15,008 nucleotides of DNA from positions 1 to 15,008 of the forward strand of contig CAAFTS010000156.1 of NCBI GenBank assembly GCA_900765975.1, given 5' to 3'. The stretch is from Lachnospiraceae bacterium (GTDB lineage Bacteria; Bacillota; Clostridia; Lachnospirales; Lachnospiraceae). The notes beneath the pieces were generated by a model, which saw only the letters and a program-made list of their open reading frames with translations, ran no database searches and was not told where the DNA came from. Both the position numbers and the translations under genes were made by a program. Positions 5,570-12,153 of this stretch are shown here, one piece after another (position 1 is the first letter of the stretch; each line of letters begins with the position of its first letter).

Positions 5570-6076
5570 ATGGAATACACACATCATTACAAATCCCCCA
5601 TTGGCAATATGAGAATGGTTTCCGATGGAAAAGCGCTTACGGGGCTGTGGTTTGATAAGCAGAAATATATTGTAAATACATGGAAAGAGGAGTCTGAAGA
5701 TATAGACCTGCCTATATTCCAAGAGACCATTCGATGGTTGGAACTGTATTTTCAAGGAGAGATTCCAGACTTTATACCGGAATTAAAACTGGAAGGAACC
5801 GAATTTAGAAAAGCTGTGTGGAAAATATTGTTGACGATTCCGTATGGAGAGAGCATGACATATGGTGAAATTGCAGCGATTATTGCGAAACAGAGAGGAG
5901 TTCCGCGTATGTCGGCACAGGCTGTAGGCGGCGCAGTCGGGCACAATCCCGTTTCCATTATTGTTCCCTGTCATCGTGTGCTTGGGGCAGATGGGAGTTT
6001 GACCGGGTATGCCGGAGGGATGGAAAAGAAGATTGCATTATTAAAAATAGAGAACATAGGAGTAAAAGAAAAATGA
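5570..6076 (+). CDS. ogt: Methylated-DNA--protein-cysteine S-methyltransferase
   Basis: A 168-aa suicide DNA-repair protein that transfers the alkyl group from O6-alkylguanine to its own cysteine. The N-terminal domain (1-75) starts with the short SPIGNM motif. The C-terminal catalytic domain (about 77-165) has FRKAVWKILLTIPYG, TYGEIA, the helix-turn-helix AVGGAVGHNP (118-127) and the active site IIVPCHRV with C134 as acceptor, then GADGSLTGYAGG. At residue 117 (SAQAVGG), where many homologues have the arginine finger that occupies the vacated base position (ARAVGG), this protein has Gln. The ATG at 5570 is preferred: GAGGT lies about five bases upstream, and the in-frame TTG at 5552 lacks a site. 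Its stop overlaps the ATG of the next gene by four bases (ATGA), so translation is probably coupled. Confidence 0.92.
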   Translation: MEYTHHYKSPIGNMRMVSDGKALTGLWFDKQKYIVNTWKEESEDIDLPIFQETIRWLELYFQGEIPDFIPELKLEGTEFRKAVWKILLTIPYGESMTYGEIAAIIAKQRGVPRMSAQAVGGAVGHNPVSIIVPCHRVLGADGSLTGYAGGMEKKIALLKIENIGVKEK

Positions 6077-6867
6077 ATGAGAAAACAAAGAAAATAGTTA
6101 TGGCGGCGGCAGCAGTTGTGATTGCATGTTTGTCTTTTTTTGTTGTTGCAAAGACGGTTTCTTCGCCGGAGTTTCATGCAAAGACAATTGCATCATTGAA
6201 TGAAAAGCAAGAAACAGTATTGGAAATGACAGCTACATCAACTGCGGCATCGGCAGCAATTACATTGATTCCCGGTGATGCAGGTCTTCCGATTGCGGAA
6301 AAATTGACAGATTTGAGCGCATATTTTTTAATTGTGCTGTGTGCCTTGTTTTTGGAAAAATATTTGCTGACCCTTACAGGATATGTAACGTTTAAGCTCT
6401 TGATTCCGTTGGCATGCGGATTGTTCTGTCTATATCTTTATAGGAAAAGCGAATTGCTGAAGAATCTGATTGCAAGAATTTTGCTTTTTAGTGTTGCAAT
6501 TGTTCTTGTGATTCCGACCAGTGTACAGGTTTCAAATCTCATAGAGGACACCTACAATGCCTCCATAGAAAGCACTATGGAATCTGCAAAAGAGGCAACA
6601 GAGGCGTTGGAAAATAGTGCAGAAGCAGAGGATGAAAAAGGGTTTTTTGAAAATCTTATGGATACGGTAAAAGGTGGAGTTTCCGGAATTATTGAGAAGA
6701 TGGAGACAGTATTAATCAATTTTATTGAATCGTTGGCGGTGATGCTTGTGACAGCCTGCGTCATTCCGATTCTGGTGCTAGTATTTTTTGTGTGGCTGGT
6801 GAAAACGATATTGGGCGTAAATGTGAACATGGATATGAAAAAGATGAAGAAAAGGATTAGAGGATGA
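6073..6867 (+). CDS. Membrane protein of unknown function
   Basis: I do not recognise this 264-aa protein. It has an N-terminal hydrophobic helix (about residues 8-27, possibly an uncleaved signal anchor), a polar segment (28-80), a cluster of hydrophobic helices (about 82-98, 106-123, 131-150), a long acidic amphipathic region rich in Ala, Glu and Ser (about 155-215, likely helical or coiled coil on one side of the membrane), a final long hydrophobic segment (about 216-247) and a Lys/Arg-rich tail (MDMKKMKKRIRG). It overlaps the genes on both sides by four bases (ATGA at each junction), so it is translated with the alkyltransferase and the YitT protein. A good AGGAG lies at 6058-6062. It has no catalytic motif I can name. 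A scaffold, channel or stress-sensing role would be speculation. Confidence 0.8.
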   Translation: MNEKTKKIVMAAAAVVIACLSFFVVAKTVSSPEFHAKTIASLNEKQETVLEMTATSTAASAAITLIPGDAGLPIAEKLTDLSAYFLIVLCALFLEKYLLTLTGYVTFKLLIPLACGLFCLYLYRKSELLKNLIARILLFSVAIVLVIPTSVQVSNLIEDTYNASIESTMESAKEATEALENSAEAEDEKGFFENLMDTVKGGVSGIIEKMETVLINFIESLAVMLVTACVIPILVLVFFVWLVKTILGVNVNMDMKKMKKRIRG

Positions 6868-7721
6868 GAACAAAACAACTTGATTATAAAGGGATTCTAA
6901 AAGAAACGATTATTTTGACAGGTGCGATTGCAATTATTGCGGCAGCGGTGTATTTCTTTTTGGTGCCGAGCCAGGCATCAGTCAGCAGTATTTCCGGTTT
7001 GGGAATTGTGTTATCCAACTTTATTCCACTGCCCTTGTCTGCAATTACAATGATTTTGAATGTTGTTCTTTTAATCATTGGGTTTATAACTTGTGGGAAA
7101 GAATTTGGTACTAAAACGGTGTATACCAGTATTATGTTGCCGTTGTTTCTTGCTCTATTTGAAAAAATCTTCCCTGATTACGGTTCTATGACCGGAAGTG
7201 CGGAATTGGACGTGCTTTGCTACATTTTAGTTGTAAGTTTTGGCCTTGGTATTCTGTTTAATAGAAATGCGTCTTCCGGTGGCTTGGATATTGTGGCAAA
7301 GATTATGAATAAATATTTGCATATGGAACTTGGAAAGGCAATGTCTTTGTCTGGAATGTGCGTGGCGCTTTCTTCTGCGCTTGTATATGATAAGAAGACG
7401 GTGGTGCTTAGTGTTTTAGGAACATATTTTAATGGGATTGTATTGGATCATTTTATTTTCGGTCAAAATCTGAAAAGAAGAGTCTGTATAATTACAAAGA
7501 AAGAAAAAGAATTGCGGGAATTTATTCTACATGAACTTCATAGTGGGGCAACCGTATATGAAGCAATTGGCGCTTATAATATGGAAAAACACAATGAAAT
7601 TATTACAATTGTAGATAAGGGAGAGTACCAAAAATTAATGGATTATATCAACCACGAAGATCCGGATGCATTTATAACAGTGTATACAGTATCAGACATG
7701 CGGTATCGTCCGAAGATGTAA
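6864..7721 (+). CDS. YitT-family membrane protein with DUF2179 domain
   Basis: A 285-aa protein of the YitT/YpjC family. The N-terminal part has about five to six membrane helices (near 15-33, 40-76, 86-101, 114-133, 160-176, 181-199) including the conserved LFNRNASSGGLDIVAKIMNK stretch (131-150), where the NASSGG-D motif is typical of the family. The C-terminal cytosolic DUF2179 domain (about 205-280) contains HSGATVYEAIGAY and EYQKLMDYINHEDPDAFITV. The molecular role of YitT proteins is not established; transporter-like functions are suspected. Translation starts four bases inside the preceding unknown membrane gene. It is the last gene of the operon; I see no convincing intrinsic terminator directly after it. 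Confidence 0.9.
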   Translation: MRTKQLDYKGILKETIILTGAIAIIAAAVYFFLVPSQASVSSISGLGIVLSNFIPLPLSAITMILNVVLLIIGFITCGKEFGTKTVYTSIMLPLFLALFEKIFPDYGSMTGSAELDVLCYILVVSFGLGILFNRNASSGGLDIVAKIMNKYLHMELGKAMSLSGMCVALSSALVYDKKTVVLSVLGTYFNGIVLDHFIFGQNLKRRVCIITKKEKELREFILHELHSGATVYEAIGAYNMEKHNEIITIVDKGEYQKLMDYINHEDPDAFITVYTVSDMRYRPKM

Positions 7722-7836
7722 AAGAAGATATCTTGCGAAAAATGTCGGAAATGAATAGGAAAACAAAAAATATTTCACAAGAAAATATCAAAACGCTAAA
7801 AATCATTTTAAAATAACAGTTTTTTGCAAGAAATGA

Positions 7837-7865
7837 TTGACGAAATGTCAAAAATTGTATAGAAT
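7837..7865 (+). promoter_or_regulatory. Promoter of the aminotransferase gene with an overlapping inverted repeat
   Basis: TTGACG (7837-7842), a 17-base spacer and TAGAAT (7860-7865) form a good vegetative promoter ending 34 bases before the start codon. The -35 is the left arm of an inverted repeat TTGAC-GAAAT-GTCAA (7837-7851), a possible repressor site. The rest of the gap (7722-7836) is very AT-rich. Apart from an 8-base inverted repeat (7801-7808 with 7831-7838) it shows nothing I can name. Confidence 0.6.
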
Positions 7866-7899
7866 ATTAATCAGTGAGTAAAAAAGTGGAGGAATGGCT

Positions 7900-9186
7900 A
7901 TGACACCGTATAAAGATTTAAGTGTAGAAGAGTTGGAAGAACTGAAACAAGAACTGCAAAAACAGTATGATGACATAAAAGCAAAAGGTTTGAAACTGGA
8001 TATGTCTCGTGGTAAGCCGTCTACAGAGCAGTTGAACCTGTCTATGGGAATGCTGGATGTACTGAAAGGTGATTCTGATCTGGTTGGAGTTGATGGGGTT
8101 GACTGCCGTAATTACGGAGTTCTGGATGGAATTACAGAAGCAAAGCAGTTACTTGCAGATATGATGGAAGTTCCAAAGGATAATATCGTAATTTTTGGTA
8201 ATTCCAGTTTGAATGTAATGTATGATACAGTTGCAAGAGCGATGATCTGCGGAATCATGGGAAATACTCCATGGGCAAAGTTGGATAAAGTAAAATTCCT
8301 TTGTCCGGTACCTGGATATGACAGACATTTTTCAATCACAGAACATTTTGGAATTGAGATGATTAATATTCCAATGACTCCAACAGGACCAGATATGGAT
8401 TTGGTAGAGAAACTGGTTGCAGAAGATGAGGCGATTAAAGGAATCTGGTGTGTACCGAAATATTCCAATCCACAGGGAATTACCTATTCTGATGAGACCG
8501 TACATCGTTTTGCATGTCTGAAACCGGCAGCAAAAGATTTCCGTATTTTCTGGGATAATGCATACGGAATCCATCATCTATATGAAGATAAACAGGACTA
8601 TCTGATTGAAATTTTAATGGAATGTAAAAAAGAAGGAAATCCGGACATGGTGTATAAGTTTGCATCTACATCTAAGATTAGTTTTCCAGGTTCCGGAATT
8701 GCGGCAATTGCGGCATCAGATAACAACTTAAAAGATATCCGCAGAATGATGCAGGTACAGACAATTGGACATGACAAGGTAAATCAACTTCGCCATGCAA
8801 GATATTTCAAGGACATTCATGGTATGGTAGAGCATATGAAGAAACATGCGGATATCCTGCGTCCGAAGTTTGATGCTGTAACAGATACACTGGAAAGAGA
8901 ATTGGGTGGTCTTGGAATTGGCTCTTGGATAAAACCATACGGAGGATATTTCATTTCCTTTGATTCTATGGAAGGATGTGCAAAAGCGATTGTAGCTAAG
9001 GCAAAAGAAGCTGGGCTTGTGATGACAGGTGCAGGAGCTACCTTCCCGTACGGAAAAGATCCGAAAGATACGAATATCCGTATTGCACCATCATATCCGA
9101 CACCGGAAGAACTGAAAGTTGCAACAGAGATTTTTGTGCTCAGTGTAAAACTGGTAAGTATTGATAAATTATTAGGCAATCTGTAA
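7900..9186 (+). CDS. PLP-dependent class I aminotransferase, probably aspartate-type
   Basis: A 428-aa fold-type I aminotransferase of the branch typified by the MocR-like/Asp_aminotransf Pfam family. Residues are numbered from the ATG at 7900. The signature stretches are LDMSRGKPS near the N-terminus (about 33-41), CRNYGVLDGI (69-78), FGNSSLNVMYD for the cofactor phosphate (99-109), SNPQGITYS (189-197), WDNAYGIHHLY with the pyridine-binding Asp219 and Tyr222, FASTSKISFPGSG with the Schiff-base lysine K259, and NIRIAPSYPT with the substrate-carboxylate Arg near the C-terminus. These support transamination between an amino acid and 2-oxoglutarate. Aspartate is the usual annotation, but the substrate is not determined by sequence alone. 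ATG 7900 is chosen over ATG 7894 because GGAGG (7888-7892) is seven bases upstream of it. The gene is monocistronic, with its own promoter and terminator. Confidence 0.88.
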   Translation: MTPYKDLSVEELEELKQELQKQYDDIKAKGLKLDMSRGKPSTEQLNLSMGMLDVLKGDSDLVGVDGVDCRNYGVLDGITEAKQLLADMMEVPKDNIVIFGNSSLNVMYDTVARAMICGIMGNTPWAKLDKVKFLCPVPGYDRHFSITEHFGIEMINIPMTPTGPDMDLVEKLVAEDEAIKGIWCVPKYSNPQGITYSDETVHRFACLKPAAKDFRIFWDNAYGIHHLYEDKQDYLIEILMECKKEGNPDMVYKFASTSKISFPGSGIAAIAASDNNLKDIRRMMQVQTIGHDKVNQLRHARYFKDIHGMVEHMKKHADILRPKFDAVTDTLERELGGLGIGSWIKPYGGYFISFDSMEGCAKAIVAKAKEAGLVMTGAGATFPYGKDPKDTNIRIAPSYPTPEELKVATEIFVLSVKLVSIDKLLGNL

Positions 9187-9209
9187 GATAGCAAAAATAA
9201 AAATGTATA

Positions 9210-9260
9210 AAAACCTCAAGAAAGAACGATGTGGAAACACAGTTTCTTTCTTGAGGTTTT
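9210..9260. terminator. Bidirectional terminator between the aminotransferase and coat genes
   Basis: A perfect 17-bp inverted repeat (9210-9226 with 9244-9260, AAAACCTCAAGAAAGAA / TTCTTTCTTGAGGTTTT) has A-rich and T-rich flanks on both strands. It separates convergent genes, so it can end the aminotransferase transcript on the plus strand and the coat-gene transcript on the minus strand. Confidence 0.75.
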
Positions 9261-9264
9261 GTTG

Positions 9265-9522
9265 TTAGAACATTTTTGGCTGTGTGAGGATATTTTTCAC
9301 ATGGTCAATTTCTTCTCTGGTAGCTTTGGCAGCTGGAACATAATAGCTTTTTTCACGAGCTACCTGATATAATTTTTCTTGGGACATTTCACATGCATTG
9401 CGAATCTGTTTTAGACATTGTTTGAGTTCCTTGTTTTCTGTTTGTGGAATCATATCACCAAACATTTTTAATTCACAGTTTACTCCGACTAAAGCATCGG
9501 AAACCATTGTTTTCTCGTTCAT
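9265..9522 (-). CDS. Spore coat protein, CotF-like
   Basis: An 85-aa helical protein resembling the Coat_F/CotF family of ferritin-like spore coat proteins. The opening SDALVGVNCELKMFGDMIPQTENKELKQ and the closing YYVPAAKATREEIDHVK are typical of the small clostridial members. It has no signal peptide and is expected in the mother cell during sporulation. AAGGAG lies about eight bases upstream of the ATG at 9520-9522. It is the second gene of a two-gene unit, 29 bases after the smaller coat-like gene, and its stop is four bases from the shared terminator. The assignment rests on remembered family pattern; the spore context is inferred. Confidence 0.75.
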   Translation of the reverse strand: MNEKTMVSDALVGVNCELKMFGDMIPQTENKELKQCLKQIRNACEMSQEKLYQVAREKSYYVPAAKATREEIDHVKNILTQPKMF

Positions 9523-9551
9523 TTTTGTTACTCCTTAATTGTGGGATTTTA

Positions 9552-9734
9552 TTACAGAAACTTCATCAGTTCCTGTTTATTTTTCATTGCAGAATCTGCA
9601 GCATCTTGAAAAAGCTTTTTGATTTCCGGATCTTCTGCATGTGATGCATAATCCGTCATTTTTAAGTGGGTAGTGTCATAGCCGCCAATTAAGTGACGAA
9701 GGTTTTGTAAATCTAGTATTGATATTTCAGACAT
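9552..9734 (-). CDS. Small coat-associated protein (60 aa)
   Basis: A 60-aa, mainly helical protein, MSEISILDLQNLRHLIGG followed by a charged helix ending in KNKQELMKFL. It lies just upstream of the CotF-like gene and has a strong GAGGAGG about eight bases before its ATG at 9732-9734, so it is a real gene despite its size. Small partners of this type commonly pair with CotF-like proteins in Clostridia and may supply the first helices of a ferritin-like bundle whose rest is in the neighbour. No catalytic residues are apparent. It starts 29 bases after the stop of the C26 hydrolase and could be read from that gene's transcript or from a sporulation promoter inside its 3' end. Confidence 0.7.
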   Translation of the reverse strand: MSEISILDLQNLRHLIGGYDTTHLKMTDYASHAEDPEIKKLFQDAADSAMKNKQELMKFL

Positions 9735-9763
9735 AGCGTTGACCTCCTCTGAAAATTAAGATA

Positions 9764-10510
9764 TTAATTTGTTACAGAAGTAGTATGTCCGTAAAATAAA
9801 GAATTATGATTCACACTTGATTTGAGAACGAAATTTCCAAATAATTCCCGCATTTCAGAAGAAGTCCGATACATACTTTCCGGATGCCACTGGACGCCGA
9901 TTGCAAAAGGGTGGGATGGCATTTCGATTGCTTCTATGGTGTGGTCTGATGCAGTGGCGCTGACGATTAATTTTTTTCCGACGACATCAAGTGTCTGGTG
10001 ATGATAACTGTTTACAAATAGGCAGTTTCCAATATAGTCTCGTAATTGGGATTCATTTGTAATAAATATTTTGTGACTTACTTCTTGGCGTGAGTAGGAT
10101 TGCTGCATGTGATCCAGATGTTTTCCGGGCTGCAGTGAAATGTCTTGGTAAATAGTTCCACCGCAGGCAACATTAAGCACTTGCATTCCTCGGCATATTG
10201 CAAGGATTGGTTTGTTGGTTTTTAGGATTTGTCTCATGATACGAATTTGAAATAAATCTAGTGTAATGTTGGTTTTCCCGTTTCCGTTTTTGGGCTCTTG
10301 TCCGAAAAGAAGAGGGGTGATATCATTTCCGCCGCAAAATAGAAACCCATCACAGAGTGTAATGTATTCTTCTAATATCTTATCGGAACGAACCAAGGGG
10401 AGAACAAGTGGAATCCCACCGGAATAACGAATGGATTGGATATATGAATTTGCAACAAATTGATTGTGATCAATAAATCCACAGATAATGATGCCGATTT
10501 TTGGTTTCAT
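9764..10510 (-). CDS. Class I glutamine-amidotransferase-like hydrolase (peptidase C26, PuuD-like)
   Basis: A 248-aa protein of the gamma-glutamyl-gamma-aminobutyrate hydrolase family, which cleaves gamma-glutamyl bonds of small amides. It shows MKPKIGIIICG at the start, a DGFLFCGGNDITP loop (54-66), the nucleophile elbow ILAICRGMQVLNVACGGT with C106, SYHHQ (168-172) and the catalytic pair in GVQWHPE, H209 and E211. The triad is therefore complete. In Enterobacteria PuuD acts in putrescine breakdown, but no other polyamine gene is present here, so the substrate is open. AAAGGA lies about eight bases upstream of the start. The last 18 residues (NHNSLFYGHTTSVTN and neighbours) are outside the conserved core. 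It is probably transcribed alone or into the coat genes. A TATATT at 10544-10549 may be its -10 box, without a good -35. Confidence 0.88.
   Translation of the reverse strand: MKPKIGIIICGFIDHNQFVANSYIQSIRYSGGIPLVLPLVRSDKILEEYITLCDGFLFCGGNDITPLLFGQEPKNGNGKTNITLDLFQIRIMRQILKTNKPILAICRGMQVLNVACGGTIYQDISLQPGKHLDHMQQSYSRQEVSHKIFITNESQLRDYIGNCLFVNSYHHQTLDVVGKKLIVSATASDHTIEAIEMPSHPFAIGVQWHPESMYRTSSEMRELFGNFVLKSSVNHNSLFYGHTTSVTN
9780..9809 (-). promoter_or_regulatory. Possible sigma-E-type promoter for the coat genes
   Basis: Reading the minus strand, TCATAAT (9803-9809), a 15-base gap and CATACTAC (9780-9787) resemble the sporulation sigma-E pattern (kmATATT, about 14 bases, CATACAnT) with a few mismatches. 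It lies inside the 3' end of the hydrolase gene, about 45 bases before the small coat gene. It is a weak match, listed because the downstream genes are expected to be sporulation-controlled. Confidence 0.22.
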
Positions 10511-10606
10511 AGATAAATCCTTTCTGTTTTGATTAATTTAAGCAATATAGACGATTCTAAGATAGGTTATGTAAGAAATTGGAAACTTATACATGATAAA
10601 TTGGGC

Positions 10607-10642
10607 AAAAAAATTAGGAACAGCGGTGGCTGTTCCTAATTT
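10607..10642 (-). terminator. Intrinsic terminator of argG
   Basis: A perfect 14-bp stem (10611-10624 with 10629-10642, AAATTAGGAACAGC/GCTGTTCCTAATTT) with a four-base loop is followed on the minus strand by a run of Ts (10613 down to 10607). It lies nine bases after the argG stop. Confidence 0.85.
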
Positions 10643-10650
10643 ATGTCTGT

Positions 10651-11874
10651 TTATTCTTCTAACATTCCCTGCATTTTCATTGCACGAACTTTTAATGGAA
10701 GTCCGAACAGGGTGATGAATCCATCTGCGTCATGGTGATCATATAAATCTCCGGTTGTGAAACTTGCAAGTGACTCGCTGTACAGAGAGTATGGGGAAGT
10801 TTCACCGGCTTTGATGATGTTGCCTTTGTACAGTTTGAATTTTACTTCACCTGTTACATATTGCTGTGTAACATCGATAAAAGCCTGAATTGCTTCACGA
10901 AGAGGGGTGAACCATTTTCCTTCGTAAACAATCTGTGCAAATTTATTTCCCATATCTTTTTTTACTTCATATGTAGCGCGGTCCAGAACAAGTTCTTCTA
11001 ATTGTTCATGAGCTGCCATCAGAATCGTTCCGCCTGGTGTTTCGTATACGCCACGTGATTTCATGCCTACGACACGATTTTCTACAATATCTACAATACC
11101 GATACCATGTTTGCCGCCCAGTGTGTTTAACTCAGTAATGATTTCAGAAACTTTCATGGCTTTTCCGTTCAACGTCTTTGGTACACCAGCCTCGAATGTC
11201 ATGGTTACATATTCTGCCTCATCCGGTGCTTTTTCCGGAGAAACGCCAAGTACAAGAAGGTCGTCATAATTTGGCTCGCATGCAGGATCTTCCAGTTCCA
11301 GACCTTCATGACTGATGTGCCATAAGTTGCGGTCGCGGCTGTAGCTGTGTTTCGTATCAAAAGGAAGATTGATGCCATGTGCCTGACAGTATTCAATTTC
11401 TTCTTCACGAGACTGCATTGTCCAGATATCTGTCATACGCCATGGAGCAATAATCTTCAAATCCGGAGCAAGGGCTTTGATTCCAAGTTCGAAACGAATC
11501 TGGTCATTTCCTTTTCCTGTTGCTCCATGACAGATTGCGGTAGCTCCCTCTTTACGTGCAATCTCTACAAGACGTTTTGCAATAACAGGACGAGCCATGG
11601 AGGTTCCGAGCAGATATTTGTTTTCATAAACAGCTCCTGCTTTTACACATGGAATGATGTAATCGCCACAGAATTCGTCGATGATGTTTTCGATATATAA
11701 TTTGGAAGCACCGGATAATTTCGCGCGTTCTTCCAGTCCGTCCAATTCTTCTCCCTGACCGCAGTCGATGCAGCAGCAGATTACCTCATAGTCGAAATTT
11801 TCTTTCAGCCATGGAATAATGGCTGTTGTATCTAATCCTCCTGAATATGCTAATACTACTTTTTCTTTACTCAT
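10651..11874 (-). CDS. argG: Argininosuccinate synthase
   Basis: A 407-aa enzyme joining citrulline and aspartate with ATP to give argininosuccinate, the penultimate step of arginine synthesis in the cytosol. The N-terminal ATP pyrophosphatase P-loop is AYSGGLDTT (residues 9-17). Family landmarks follow: [42 protein letters not shown] and [14 protein letters not shown]. The length is normal for the family. AGGAGG lies just upstream of the start at 11874. argH, which usually follows argG, is not here: the gene ends in its own terminator, so argininosuccinate lyase must be encoded elsewhere. The upstream region has a good promoter and two ARG-box-like sites, which points to repression by ArgR with arginine. 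Confidence 0.97.
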   Translation of the reverse strand: MSKEKVVLAYSGGLDTTAIIPWLKENFDYEVICCCIDCGQGEELDGLEERAKLSGASKLYIENIIDEFCGDYIIPCVKAGAVYENKYLLGTSMARPVIAKRLVEIARKEGATAICHGATGKGNDQIRFELGIKALAPDLKIIAPWRMTDIWTMQSREEEIEYCQAHGINLPFDTKHSYSRDRNLWHISHEGLELEDPACEPNYDDLLVLGVSPEKAPDEAEYVTMTFEAGVPKTLNGKAMKVSEIITELNTLGGKHGIGIVDIVENRVVGMKSRGVYETPGGTILMAAHEQLEELVLDRATYEVKKDMGNKFAQIVYEGKWFTPLREAIQAFIDVTQQYVTGEVKFKLYKGNIIKAGETSPYSLYSESLASFTTGDLYDHHDADGFITLFGLPLKVRAMKMQGMLEE

Positions 11875-11901
11875 GATAAATTCCTCCTAAAATATTTTTT
11901 A

Positions 11902-11921
11902 TACTTGAATATTACTTGAAT
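11902..11921 (-). repeat. Tandem 9-base repeat in the argG leader
   Basis: TACTTGAAT occurs twice with an 11-base period (11902-11910 and 11913-11921) between the argG promoter and its ribosome binding site. The period is close to one helical turn. The second copy overlaps the downstream ARG-box-like site. Confidence 0.45.
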
Positions 11922-11930
11922 TGATATTCT
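11917..11930 (-). promoter_or_regulatory. ARG-box-like site 2, downstream of the argG promoter
   Basis: TGAATTGATATTCT keeps most of the TGnATwwwwATnCA pattern (TGAAT and ATTC half-sites, with two mismatches). It lies about 10-25 bases inside the expected transcript. Its centre is 44 bp from that of site 1, which fits cooperative binding by an ArgR hexamer. Confidence 0.4.
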
Positions 11931-11946
11931 TTTGAAGCTATGCATT

Positions 11947-11975
11947 ACTATACACCATGTTTCATAATTATGCAA
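11947..11975 (-). promoter_or_regulatory. argG promoter
   Basis: On the minus strand, TTGCAT (11970-11975), a 17-base spacer and TATAGT (11947-11952) make a strong vegetative promoter about 72 bases before the argG start. ARG-box-like site 1 covers the -35. Confidence 0.65.
11961..11974 (-). promoter_or_regulatory. ARG-box-like site 1 overlapping the argG -35
   Basis: TGCATAATTATGAA on the minus strand (plus strand TTCATAATTATGCA) matches the ArgR pattern TGnATwwwwATnCA at all but one defined position. It overlaps the -35 box, so bound ArgR would block RNA polymerase. The regulator itself is not in this window. Confidence 0.55.
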
Positions 11976-12017
11976 TAGAAAATGTAAAAAATTTAAAAAT
12001 ATACATTAAAACACAGG

Positions 12018-12031
12018 TTTTATGCATAAAA
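12018..12031. repeat. 14-bp perfect palindrome between argG and the GTPase gene
   Basis: TTTTATGCATAAAA is a perfect palindrome 43 bases upstream of the argG -35 and 39 bases before the leader ORF. It could be a binding site shared by the divergent genes. It also contains a TAAAAT (12027-12032) that could be a -10 box for the rightward transcript. No function can be assigned. Confidence 0.35.
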
Positions 12032-12069
12032 TGAGAGAAAATATTCATTCTGAAGAAGAGGGGGAAGAG

Positions 12070-12117
12070 ATGGATATCGACTTATATTCGTATTTGTGTT
12101 ATGATAAAGGCTATTGA
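12070..12117 (+). CDS. Short Tyr-rich leader ORF (15 codons)
   Basis: ATG 12070 to TGA 12117 reads MDIDLYSYLCYDKGY, with four Tyr in fifteen residues. A purine-rich AGGGGG (12059-12064) lies about five bases before the ATG, a credible ribosome binding site. It ends 36 bases before the ATG of the translational GTPase-nuclease gene. Short leader peptides precede tet(M)-type genes, where they take part in attenuation, and short ORFs are the known targets of YacP/Rae1 in Bacillus subtilis. A regulatory role is therefore plausible but unproven, and chance is possible at this length. I see no classic attenuator hairpin between it and the main gene. Confidence 0.35.
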   Translation: MDIDLYSYLCYDKGY

Positions 12118-12153
12118 TAAAAATGAATATAATTGTAGAAAGGGGTATTTTGA

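Noticed and set aside
8112..8468. 118-codon minus-strand frame inside the aminotransferase gene
   Set aside because: It is antisense to conserved cofactor-binding codons with no translation signals.
11347..11700. 117-codon open frame on the plus strand inside argG
   Set aside because: It lies opposite conserved argG codons with no start signal and no protein-like pattern.
12128..12133. Perfect TATAAT just upstream of the GTPase gene
   Set aside because: It sits six bases before the ribosome binding site and has no matching -35; initiation here would leave almost no leader. It is probably AT-rich coincidence.
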